Part shown: piece after piece, positions 1 to 6,582 of the stretch
Layout of the letters: every line of letters starts with the position of its first letter
Numbering within the stretch: position 1 is the stretch's first letter
NCBI GenBank assembly: GCA_026770615.1
Contig: MU631765.1
Location: 40,415-51,077 of the forward strand
Source of the DNA: Pavlovales sp. CCMP2436
Taxonomy: Eukaryota > Haptophyta > Pavlovophyceae > Pavlovales
Reading direction: 5' to 3'
Length of the DNA stretch: 10,663 nt
The notes under the pieces: generated by a model
What the model saw: the letters and a program-made list of their open reading frames with translations, nothing else
The model's database searches: none
Told to the model about the DNA's origin: nothing
Translations under genes and position numbers: made by a program

Positions 1-135
1 CCCCCCCCCCCTTTTTTTTTTTTTTTTTACCTCTTTTTTTTTTTGCGTGCTTGAAGCTTTCGCGCGCAAAGCGCAAGGTGGATTTTTTTTTTTTTAGCTT
101 GCGTGTAGCTTTCGCGCGCAAGGCGCAGGGTGAAT
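1..135. repeat. Homopolymer runs and a 26-bp direct repeat pair
   Basis: A C-run followed by T-runs fills 1-44. A 26-bp segment beginning AGCTTTCGCGCGCAA occurs at 55-80 and again at 107-132 with two differences, so a 52-bp unit is duplicated with a T-run between the copies. No coding signal is seen. Confidence 0.8.
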
Positions 136-263
136 GGATTATATGTCGTACGTCGAATAATCAAACCAACATTCCAGTCCAACAGCTCGCTGGAATAATT
201 GCTCATTTCTAGCGATATTATATGTTTTTATAAGCCAAGGCACCTACTCAGCGGTGACAGGTT

Positions 264-362
264 CCGTGTGCCCGGGATGGATCCCTGGATCTGAGTGTGT
301 TTCAGCGCTCTGGTCCAGTGCGAGTCTCCCGAGGACGGACGCTTAACTAGAAACTTACACAC
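264..362. repeat. Dispersed ~100-bp repeat, copy 1
   Basis: This is one of five related copies. It begins CCGTGTGC, carries GGATCCCTGGATCTGAGTG, then a GAGGACGGAC block, and ends CTAGAAACTTACACAC. It may be a SINE or MITE relic; no RNA polymerase III promoter boxes or clear terminal repeats were found. Copy 2 begins exactly 126 bp later, so the two copies also form a tandem pair. Confidence 0.7.
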
Positions 363-389
363 TTGACGAAGAGGGGATGATGACGAAAG

Positions 390-494
390 CCGTGTGCTTG
401 GAAGCGGTCCTAGGTCAACAGTGTGTTGTTGCTGCACCACTGGGAGACTGGGAGACTGTTTACGGGACGGACGTGTAACTAGAAACTTACATAC
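390..494. repeat. Dispersed ~100-bp repeat, copy 2
   Basis: It starts CCGTGTGC and ends with the conserved CTAGAAACTTACA block after a GGGACGGACG segment. The middle is diverged. Because it lies 126 bp from copy 1, the minus strand keeps one open frame through both copies (C-K-F-L-x-x-R-P-S twice), but no known domain is recognised and the frame probably reflects the duplication period. Confidence 0.65.
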
Positions 495-841
495 TGACTG
501 TCCTCTTCCCCCCGATTCCAATGCTGATTTTTCTGTTTTATTTTATTTTTGCGCGCAGCAACGGGTGTGTTAAGCTATGCCCCCCCCCTCCTTTCTCCCC
601 CCCCACACACAAACACACACATCCTTATTTTATAACTGTAAATATATAAACATAATCTACCTAATCACAAGAATCATAATAATCACAAGTATCATAATAA
701 TCATAATTTCAATCTTATCTACATAATTTTAAATAGGAATAATCATCATACTCATCAATACTCATCACAATGTATAGGGCCAAGCGGGGTGCAGAGGAGG
801 CGGAGCGGCTCAAAGCAGAGCTCTCGAAACAGTTGCGGATG
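495..841. other. Low-complexity AT- and C-rich spacer
   Basis: It contains two C-runs (579-587 and about 596-604), CA-rich tracts, and an AT-rich stretch at 625-770 with repeated ATCATAATAATCA-like words. No gene is seen. Confidence 0.6.
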
Positions 842-1094
842 GATTGGTTCCGCGACGATTCCGTGTTCGACTGAAATCCGTGTGCTATGCAATGGTCCCT
901 TGATCCGAGTATTTTCTCAACGCTTGGGTCCGGTGGAGACCTGTCAGGGGACGGACGGATTTCTAGATATTTACACACTGAGCTATTTTTAGAAGAGTCA
1001 CTGATTGGTTTCGCGACGATTCCGTGTTCGACTGACTGAGCTAAAACGGACTCACTGACATGATTGGTTCCGCGACGACTCCGTGTTCGACTGA
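842..1094. repeat. 33-bp repeat, three copies
   Basis: A segment starting GATTGGTTCCGCGACGA and ending TTCGACTGA occurs at 842-874, 1003-1035 and 1062-1094 with one or two differences each. A second shared word, ACTGAGCT followed by a T-run and AGAAGA, follows at 977 and 1089 and recurs at 1528. Copy 3 of the ~100-bp family is interleaved. Confidence 0.8.
878..978. repeat. Dispersed ~100-bp repeat, copy 3
   Basis: It begins CCGTGTGC, keeps the GGGGACGGACGGA block and ends CTAGATATTTACACAC. It directly follows the first 33-bp repeat, so the two families are interspersed as one composite unit. Confidence 0.65.
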
Positions 1095-1114
1095 GCTCTT
1101 TTTAGAAGACTCAT

Positions 1115-1213
1115 CCGTGTGCTCTGCTAGTGCAACCCTTGGCCCGCCGAGTGTTTCCTAAATAATGCTTGGTGAGCTGGCCGGGTCAGGGGACGGAAGT
1201 TAATTTGTATATT
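1115..1213. repeat. Dispersed ~100-bp repeat, copy 4 (diverged)
   Basis: It begins CCGTGTGCT after the third 33-bp repeat and retains TCAGGGGACGGA, but its end is eroded to TTTGTATATTTATG. It is the most diverged of the five copies. Confidence 0.5.
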
Positions 1214-1228
1214 TATGACCGCCATGAG

Positions 1229-1525
1229 CAGGGTTTTACACATGTAGGCGCTTCCGGGAATGGAAATTCCTGGGAATTCCTGGTTACATTTGCATGCTTC
1301 TGGGAAGGGTTTAATGAAATTCCTGAGAAGAGAATTAATTTACGTTCCGCCAGGAAGGTGTAAAACCACCGGCTCTTAGAAAAGGCGTAACGTACGGGGA
1401 ATATCCGTGGGGCCCCGTGGGCCCCCGGGCTATGTGACAAGTTAGTTATATGTTAGTCACATAGGCGCCTCCGGCGGGGCCCCCGGGGGCCCTGCAGGGC
1501 TTTCTAAGAGCCGGGTAAAACCCTG
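1229..1525. mobile_element. Inverted-repeat element with CAGGG...CCCTG ends
   Basis: The 297-bp segment starts CAGGGTTTTAC and ends with its exact complement GTAAAACCCTG. Inside, a large hairpin spans 1369-1514: CCGGCTCTTAGAAA pairs with its complement at 1501-1514, GC-rich middle arms follow, and CTATGTGAC (1430-1438) pairs with 1456-1464 around a 17-nt loop. There is no transposase. CAGGG ends are typical of hAT-type elements, which make 8-bp target duplications; the flanking octamers here share only TGAG, so the class is not established. Confidence 0.55.
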
Positions 1526-1615
1526 CGACTGAGCTATGTTCAGAAGACGCACTTATATGCGCGTCATTTCGTTCGAAAGTCCTTCCCTTAGTCATATCCG
1601 CCAGATCAGCAGCTC

Positions 1616-1670
1616 GTTATGAACCGACGTCGATCATAAATGAGGGGTCGAACGAGCGAAATAAATTACT
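1616..1670. repeat. ~50-bp direct repeat, copy a
   Basis: It runs from GTTATGAACCGACG to GCGAAATAAATTAC. Related copies lie at 2235-2280 and 8732-8780. All three end in an AATAAATT word (AATAAA is the classical eukaryotic polyadenylation signal) and are followed by AT-rich DNA, so they may be the 3' ends of a repeat family. Confidence 0.6.
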
Positions 1671-1826
1671 ACTATTATAAACTTTTACATTATTATATTA
1701 AGGGTAAGTGTTACGCGTTATGTTATGTGATGATGCGCCGAATAGCAGTTCTACCGCATGGAGTGCACAGTTTATGCGTCGACCAGATGGCCCCGGGTGT
1801 CAGCGCCTAAATGTCACTCTCTGCCT

Positions 1827-1970
1827 GAGCCAATTCTCGGTTGCTACCGAAATTTAATAAGACTGTAATTGGTTAAAAACCAGTTTACAGTTTGCAGTAC
1901 TGACTACTTATCGCCTCAATTTATTAATCCCTTGCCAGCAAGAGATTAACAAAGAACCGAGACCTGGCTC
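1827..1970. other. Foldable segment with a three-way-junction pattern
   Basis: The outer stem is GAGCCA (1827-1832) with TGGCTC (1965-1970), a 2x2 internal loop, then TCTCGGTT (1835-1842) with AACCGAGA (1955-1962). Within it lie two hairpins. The first is 1862-1891: seven pairs, a small bulge, then TGGTT/AACCA with an AAA loop. The second is 1924-1949: six pairs, one mismatch, four pairs and a CCAG loop. No known RNA family was recognised; hammerhead core words are absent. It could be a structured RNA, a folded mobile-element end, or an old palindromic insertion. Confidence 0.5.
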
Positions 1971-1971
1971 C

Positions 1972-2205
1972 ATCACCTTGTAGTGATATTAACGGCGACT
2001 AAGCTCCGAAGCGGGCGATTTCGTTTCGGTTAGGAAAGCTGTTTATAAATTTAATTTTTATTGCTCTAAGTAGTTAGCCGCTTCAACAAATAGAGAATAG
2101 CTAGCCGGATTGCGGCTAGCCGGTCGGTAACTGTTAATTTGACGGCTTTAAACCAGCAGAACTTTAGCTAGTTCTTTTAAGAGTTCTTAGCTGAAGACCT
2201 GCTGG
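1972..2205. other. Cluster of further hairpins downstream of the junction fold
   Basis: Four more stems were found: ATCAC/GTGAT at 1972-1987; CCGAAGCG/CGTTTCGG at 2006-2029 with one G-U pair; GCTAGCCG/CGGCTAGC at 2100-2120 with a 5-nt loop; and an 18-nt imperfect stem between 2153-2170 and 2188-2205. No open frame of note overlaps. The clustering suggests a structured transcript or a relic element. Confidence 0.4.
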
Positions 2206-2234
2206 ATCGGCGGACTCACTTGCGAATGTGACGT

Positions 2235-2280
2235 TGTTATGAACTGACGACGATGAGATGGCTCGGGCGGAATAAATTGT
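2235..2280. repeat. ~50-bp direct repeat, copy b
   Basis: It reads GTTATGAACTGACGACGATG and ends GGCGGAATAAATTG. With copy a it brackets the hairpin-rich 1671-2234 unit, giving a direct-repeat arrangement about 620 bp apart. Confidence 0.55.
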
Positions 2281-3000
2281 ATAATCAATAAATTGGATGA
2301 CTCTGGCGTGTACACGACACCATCCGCCTCACCGTTTCTCGCTGTCTATTTCTGCACGATATCTCGTCTTTGCGTGAATGCGGCTCTCCTACCGCGCACA
2401 GCTGAGACAATTTTGTTTGTTTTTTATGAATATAACTAACTACTCCCCGACGCATAACCAACGTCGCATGATTATGTACACGCACGCTACGTATGTAGGC
2501 CTTCCCGGCGTCCCCGACGCCGGTGATAAGCTAGGGACTAGTCGCCCGGGACATGGGGCACATTTGGCTAGCTGACAAGCGCTCACGCTAAGAATAATAA
2601 ATGAGTAGCTTGAGTCAATAACAAGTAGTTAAACACAAACCAAAAATATGTGCTATATTGTCAACTTTTGAGAACCCGGCCTTCTAGTTCTACGCCGCGG
2701 GAACACGAATCCCAGCTACGCCGCGCCCGGGGGTGGGGCCGATTGGTAATGCCTGGTGCTTGCAGTGGGGGGTGCGCCATGTTGCTATATTTGTGTGGAA
2801 ATTTATAGCCATTTGTTCACGGGCATGGCGGCTCATAGCTATGTCTATAGGAGTTATACGCGCTTTTTTCTCTACGCAGCTGTAGCGGCACCCAGATAGA
2901 CTAATGTTAAGAATGTCTAGGAAAGTTACTGCAAACTATGCTGAGCCGCTATATATATATAGTTAGTTAGTTAGATCGACTGTGAACTAATGATTTATTT
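2281..3000. other. Unassigned region
   Basis: Only short open frames occur, overlapping on opposite strands, and none resembles a known protein. CTACGCCGCG is repeated at about 2691 and 2716. The region ends with a TA-rich repeat at 2941-2961 and a GTTA tract. Confidence 0.5.
2941..2961. repeat. CTGAGCCGCT plus TA-tract repeat, copy 1
   Basis: CTGAGCCGCT is followed directly by an (AT)n tract and then a GTTA tract. The same word with a TA-tract appears at 7672-7693 and 7776-7797. Confidence 0.6.
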
Positions 3001-3600
3001 ATTTGCTAGCCGCAGGAGGCGCTGATTATTTGTTGGGCTCCAGTTTCACTTGGGCGCTGCTCATCTGCGTCACCTCGGCGCACCCGGCGCGTCCCGGCTA
3101 TCAGTCAGAGCGCCTGGCTCTCACGCCGCCCGGGCCCAGTCTGGCGGCCCTACGGGCCCAGTCTGCCGCGCCCTCAGACTGGCGCAGACTGGCGCAGATT
3201 GGCTGGGGCTGCGCCCCCACCAAGGGCAGACTAGGACCAGCCGAGGCCCGAGGCAATTCGGCCCGAGGCAATTGCTTGCACAAAAAGGTAGGTATACCAA
3301 CCTCGGGGTGATAGAACCAACCTCACCCCATGATATGCTGCGGTAGGTGTGATATGGGGCGGACCGCTAGGCGGGGTTTAGACGATGCGTGTCGCGTCAC
3401 CACCTCCAGCCCCGCCTGCGGCTGTGCCTCACGTTTGAAGCGGGTTCTCGCATCCGCTTAGAGGCGGGAGGGCGAGCTGTGCACCCACGCCTAGTAGAGC
3501 TCGGCTGGGCACTTAGGCATCTGGAAGAAAGCCGCGAAGAGAAGGCGGCGGGCTGTGGGCAGCGGCAGTCGATGCCCGGGACGAGGCCAGACCCGGACGT
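3001..3600. other. GC-rich region, no convincing gene
   Basis: Plus-strand frames at 3003-3311 and 3050-3346 are open, and the first reads a hydrophobic stretch near 3030-3080. There is no ATG start in that frame, and the sequence is dominated by imperfect CAGTCTGGCG/CAGACTGGCG repeats at 3135-3205. A donor-like GTAGGT lies near 3287. Coding is possible but not supported. Confidence 0.35.
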
Positions 3601-3828
3601 GGGCGAGCTCGGCGGCGGCGGGCTCGGCGGCGGGCTCTGCGGCGGCGGGCTCTGCGGCGGTGGGCTCGGCGGCGGCGGGCTCGGCGGCGGCGGGCTCGAC
3701 GGCGGCGGGCTCGGCGGCGGTGGGCGCGGCGGTGGCGGGCTCGGCGGCGGGCTCGGTGAAGGCGGGCTCGGCGGCGAGCTCGGCGGCGGTCTGGGTGCAG
3801 GTGCGGGCGCGAGCGTGCCGCTGCGCAT
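3397..3828 (-). CDS. Possible Pro/Ser-rich protein (doubtful)
   Basis: The minus strand can be read from an ATG at 3828 for 143 codons. About residues 8-80 are Pro/Ser blocks of the SPPPP and SPPPQ kind, and the tail is Arg/Ser-rich. SPPPP tracts are typical of hydroxyproline-rich cell-wall proteins of green algae. In this frame most differences between repeat units keep Pro, Ser or a tolerated residue. However, all frames of the array are open, including Gly/Leu-rich and Arg/Ala-rich ones, so an open frame proves little. It lies about 60 bp downstream of the LRR gene on the same strand; the splice phases I tried do not join the Pro/Ser frame to the LRR frame. It may simply be a GC minisatellite. 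Confidence 0.25.
   Translation of the reverse strand: MRSGTLAPAPAPRPPPSSPPSPPSPSPPPSPPPPRPPPPSPPPSSPPPPSPPPPSPPPQSPPPQSPPPSPPPPSSPTSGSGLVPGIDCRCPQPAAFSSRLSSRCLSAQPSSTRRGCTARPPASKRMREPASNVRHSRRRGWRW
3606..3795. repeat. GC-rich 12/15-bp tandem array
   Basis: Units GGCGGCGGGCTC and GGCGGCGGCGGGCTC are repeated about 14 times with scattered substitutions (TGC, GAC, GAA and CGC variants). Unit lengths are multiples of three, so every frame stays periodic. Confidence 0.9.
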
Positions 3829-3888
3829 AACATTAGACAGACAGGGGAGGGGTTGGGTCGGCGGGAATCCCAGTGTGAGCGCACGGTG

Positions 3889-3994
3889 TCAAGTCGGGGA
3901 AGCAGATACGGGCGGTGCGTATAAGTATTTCTCTGCAGTCAGAGCCGCAACTTCCGAGGGCACCGGCGACCATAGCTGGTTACCCCGCAGGTAC
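3889..3994 (-). CDS. LRR gene, last exon with lost donor
   Basis: Acceptor ATTAACAG. The first 72 nt encode a repeat starting YLRGNQLWSPVPSEV. Where the other exons have the donor GTACGC, this one has ATACGC (3922-3917). The frame therefore runs on for about ten residues to TGA. The tail looks like former intron. Confidence 0.6.
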
Positions 3995-4959
3995 CTGTTA
4001 ATCAGAAGAGGGGGTAGATAAAAGGCAGTCTGAGCTGAAGGACTAAACGCTGACTAATCGACCTCCGCCACGGCCGCGGCCCGCAGCACTCATCCGCAAG
4101 GGTGGCTGCGTGGCTGCGTACAGTTGCGTGAGCTTCGTGAGCTGGCCGATCTCCGACGGTATGTACGACGTCAGCGAGTTAACGTCGAGGCGGCTGCAGC
4201 TCAGGGGGCAAGGGCGGGGGCACAAAGAGTCAGGAGTGGGCGAATGCCCACCATCGCCAAACGCGCCCTCAGCCACGGCCGCGGCCCACTGCACTTATCC
4301 GCGAGGGTGGCTGTGTACAGGGACGTGAGCCCCGTGAGCTGGCTGATCGTCGATGGGATCAGGCCACTGAGCTGGTTATGTTGGAGGTCAGTGCAGGTCA
4401 GGGGGCAAGGGCGGGGGCACACAGAGTCGGGAGGGGGCGAGGCTAGGCGTGCCCGCCACCGCCACGCGCACCCTCCGCCAGACGCAATAGGAAAGTCCGT
4501 ACAGGTACCGGAGCCCCGTGAGCTGGCCGATCGTCGACGGGATCGGGCCATCGAAACCGTTCAAGAAGAGGGCGCTGCATGTGGCGGGGCAATGGCGGGG
4601 GCACACAGAGTCAGAAGGTGGAAACTATGCGTGCCTGCCACCGCCACGCGCGCCCTCCGCCAGACGCGATATGAAAGTCCGTACAGGTGCGTGAGCGCCG
4701 TGAGCTGGCCGATCGTCGACGGGATCGGGCCAGTTAACCCACGGCGGGTGAGGAAGCTGCAGGTCAAGGGGTAAGGGCGGGGGCACACAGAGTCAAGAGG
4801 GGGCAAAGCACCTAGACACAACCCGCTTGCCGCATCCGTCCGCGAGAGGCTGCGCGTACAGGGAATTGCACGAAGTTGCTAGGCAGTTCTTGAAGTCGGC
4901 GTTATCTCATTCTGCCGCCGCTCACTCCTCCGAGAGTGAAGACGGCAAAGAGCGCGGCG
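3889..4959 (-). CDS. Leucine-rich-repeat protein, one repeat per exon (partial, damaged)
   Basis: Predicted exons on the minus strand are about 4959-4860, 4756-4685, 4574-4503, 4390-4319, 4193-4122 and 3994-3889 (stop TGA 3891-3889). The four middle exons are each exactly 72 nt and encode one 24-residue repeat; the last begins with a fifth. All junctions are phase 2 and recreate a Leu codon (CT plus one base). The introns are 103, 110, 112, 125 and 127 nt, none a multiple of three, which supports splicing over read-through. The repeats follow LxLxxNxLxGxIPSxIGQLT, the plant-type LRR seen in secreted proteins and receptors that bind ligands or other proteins. The first visible exon ends with a Cys-x5-Cys N-cap-like stretch. 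No kinase, GTPase or membrane segment is visible. One acceptor and one donor are lost and the first exon seems frameshifted, so this may be a pseudogene or a small secreted LRR protein with assembly errors. Confidence 0.7.
4122..4193 (-). CDS. LRR exon D (72 nt)
   Basis: Acceptor CTGCAG and donor GTACGC. It encodes RLDVNSLTSYIPSEIGQLT and onward. Confidence 0.8.
4319..4390 (-). CDS. LRR exon C (72 nt), acceptor mutated
   Basis: It encodes DLQHNQLSGLIPSTISQLT. The expected acceptor CTGCAG reads CTGCAC (change at position 4391). A CTCAG lies exactly 24 nt inside the exon; using it would keep the frame but lose the first eight codons of the repeat. Donor GTACAC. Confidence 0.65.
4503..4574 (-). 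CDS. LRR exon B (72 nt)
   Basis: Acceptor ATGCAG and donor GTACGG. It encodes ALFLNGFDGPIPSTIGQLT and onward. The following intron shares its first ~40 nt and its last ~35 nt with the intron after exon A, showing that exon and intron were duplicated together as a ~183-bp unit. Confidence 0.8.
4685..4756 (-). CDS. LRR exon A (72 nt)
   Basis: Acceptor CTGCAG (4762-4757) and donor GTACGG. It encodes FLTRRGLTGPIPSTIGQLT plus the end of the 24-residue repeat. Its 3' half matches exon B exactly over 33 nt. Confidence 0.8.
4860..4959 (-). CDS. LRR gene, first visible exon (tentative, frameshifted)
   Basis: The donor is CCT|GTACGC at 4859. In the phase required by the next exon, the last ~15 codons read ...KNCLATSCNSL, like an LRR N-terminal cap with a Cys pair. 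Upstream, a different frame reads a hydrophobic ISAALFAVFTLGGVSGG, like a signal peptide, and stops at TAA near 4902. Removing one base between about 4900 and 4912 would join the two. The proposed acceptor, TGATCAG at 4960, follows a CTAAC branch-point-like word. No ATG lies in this exon, so the start would be in an earlier exon. Confidence 0.4.
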
Positions 4960-5435
4960 CTGATCAGACAATTAGTTAGTTATGGTGGAAGTAATTGAGT
5001 GAGAATTGTCTTGAGTCAGGGAGGATGAGCGAGCTTTCGAGGGAGGGTGAGGGTCTAGGCTAGTGTTTGTGTTGGTGGTGGTGGTGGTGGTGGCGTGTGT
5101 GTGTGGTGGGGGGGGGGGGTAAATTTTGGAATGCGAACTGTTGCTGGTGTCTATTTCCATAGTGTTATTGAGGGGGGAAGGTGTGAGCGTGTATTTTTGT
5201 TGCATTGTTTGTATGTAATTTAAGCAAATTTAAGCATGGTTTGTATGTAATATGCTAAGAAGCTCAGCATCAAGCTCAAAATTCGCCCTTCTTATTGCCC
5301 GCGATCCCCTGTACTCTCTTCTGATATATCGCATCAGATCTCTACTCGCGCTCGCAGCCCAGTCGAAGCATGCCCGGGGGTTACCCGAGCACGCGCTAGA
5401 ACATCAACACAAACACCAGCGGCCATACCACCTAT
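4960..5435. other. Spacer with TGG/GT microsatellites
   Basis: It contains a (TGG)n tract at 5072-5093, a GT tract at 5095-5106 and a 12-base G-run at 5108-5119. It lies 5' of the LRR gene and may include its promoter or first exon; no start codon was assigned. A minus-strand frame at 4972-5205 is only the translation of the microsatellite. Confidence 0.5.
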
Positions 5436-5533
5436 CCGTGTGCTCGGGGTGGATCCCTGGATCTGAGTGTTGTTTTAACACTTAATCCAGTGAGATCCTC
5501 CCGAGGACGGCCGTTTAACTAGAACATCAACAC
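5436..5533. repeat. Dispersed ~100-bp repeat, copy 5, between 15-bp direct repeats
   Basis: It is closest to copy 1, sharing GGATCCCTGGATCTGAGTG and CCCGAGGACGG. CTAGAACATCAACAC occurs at 5396-5410 and again at 5519-5533. The second copy sits where other family members have CTAGAAACTTACACAC, so the flank looks like a duplicated end rather than a chance target duplication. Confidence 0.7.
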
Positions 5534-5779
5534 CTTTTGTCATGTCTAATTGATGATGTATACATGAGTAGCTAAAAAGCTTCACTGGTTGGGGTCCATC
5601 AGCGATCGCACGGATACTGTCCCCACCTATAAGGCGGATGATACTTTGAATGGGGGATGGGGTCAGAGGAGTGATGGATGACATGTGATTTTACATAAGG
5701 GCAGTGCCTGTCAAACCAGTCGGGAGGGGGGGGTTTATTGAGCCAGCTATTTATTTATGGGTGTGTAATTAATTGTTGA
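5534..5779. other. Unassigned spacer
   Basis: No gene is seen; short frames only, with a G-run at about 5725-5733. Confidence 0.4.
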
Positions 5780-6120
5780 GTGAGTTGTTGAGCGAAAGCC
5801 AGGAAGTAAGCGGGCATGTGAGTTATTGAGCGAGGGCCAGGCAGCAGATGGGCGCGTGAGTCGTTGAGCGAGGGTCAGGCAGAGGCCACTAATCCTGAAT
5901 AAGCTCAGGCCTCTTCACAAAACATATGGGGGCCGCTTGGTGAAGAGACCTGAATTACATAGGGGGCATCTTCCGACATACGGATTGTTTAGCTTAGTGA
6001 AGATGCCCCCTATGTAATTCAGGCCTCTTCACCAAGAGGCCCCCATATGCTTTGTGAAGAGGCCTGAGCTTATTCAGGATTAGTGGCCTCAGGCAGCAGG
6101 ATGGGCGTGTGAGTCGTTGA
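5780..6120. repeat. 38-bp minisatellite, interrupted
   Basis: Units starting GTGAGTTGTTGAGCG lie at 5780-5817 and 5818-5855. A third unit begins at 5856, is split after 5881 by the hairpin element, and resumes after 6090 with a repeated AGGCA. A fourth begins at 6109. Confidence 0.85.
5882..6090. mobile_element. 209-bp MITE-like hairpin element
   Basis: The arms 5882-5973 and 5999-6090 are 92 bp each and complementary at 89 positions; the loop is 25 nt. The ends are GAGGCC/GGCCTC. AGGCA (or TCAGGCA, since TC is shared with the arm end) is present on both sides and splits a minisatellite unit, as expected of a target-site duplication. There is no coding capacity. As RNA it would form a very long hairpin, so a small-RNA source is an alternative. 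Confidence 0.8.
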
Positions 6121-6360
6121 GGTCAATACTTACTCTGGTGGGGTGGGGGGGGGTGCGCACTTGTGCCCTACGGAAGACGGGCAGTTGGGTAGTAGATGCA
6201 ATGGACAGCACGCCGATAGTGAAGGTGGATCAGTTTAATAGCAGTGCCTGTCTCACCTCGTGGCGTGCGCGATGCCGCCAAATTTGGGCTTGGACCCGAT
6301 TGCCCTGTGTTAGTTCGATTCAGAATAAGATAGGCATACGTAGGCTCAGTGTAAAGGCTA

Positions 6361-6552
6361 GAGTTGGTGATGTTGGGGGGGGGTCAACGGGCCAATACTC
6401 AATCAGAGTTGGTGATGTTGGGGGGGGTCAACGGGCCAATACTCAATCAGAGTTGGTGATGTTGGGGGGGGTCAACGGGCCAATACTCAATCAGAGTTGG
6501 GTGATGTTGGGGGGGGGTCAACGGGTCAATACTCAATCAGAGTTGGTGATGC
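6361..6552. repeat. 44-46-bp minisatellite, 4.3 copies
   Basis: Units start GAGTTGGTGATGTTGG at 6361, 6406, 6450, 6494 and 6540 (partial). They differ mainly in G-run length and one C/T. Unit lengths of 44-46 rotate the reading frame, so the overlapping open frame here is not a protein repeat. Confidence 0.9.
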
Positions 6553-6582
6553 ACAGGACTGGGGTGGGGGGGTGGGGGGGGG

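Noticed and set aside
228..521. 97-codon minus-strand open frame with two C-K-F-L-x-x-R-P-S motifs
   Set aside because: The two motifs come from a 126-bp tandem pair of a dispersed repeat; 126 is a multiple of three, so the frame is kept by chance.
1862..1970. Hammerhead ribozyme
   Set aside because: The three-way layout is suggestive, but the conserved CTGATGA core word is absent from the junction.
3003..3311. Secreted protein with a hydrophobic N-terminus
   Set aside because: There is no ATG in frame before the hydrophobic stretch and the rest follows imperfect DNA repeats.
3389..4021. 210-codon Gly/Leu-rich plus-strand frame
   Set aside because: It has no ATG start, is antisense to the repeat array, and overlaps the LRR exon on the opposite strand; GGC-rich arrays are open in many frames.
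4124..4774. 216-codon plus-strand frame across the LRR region
   Set aside because: It is antisense to four LRR exons whose protein repeats and splice phases are clear on the minus strand.
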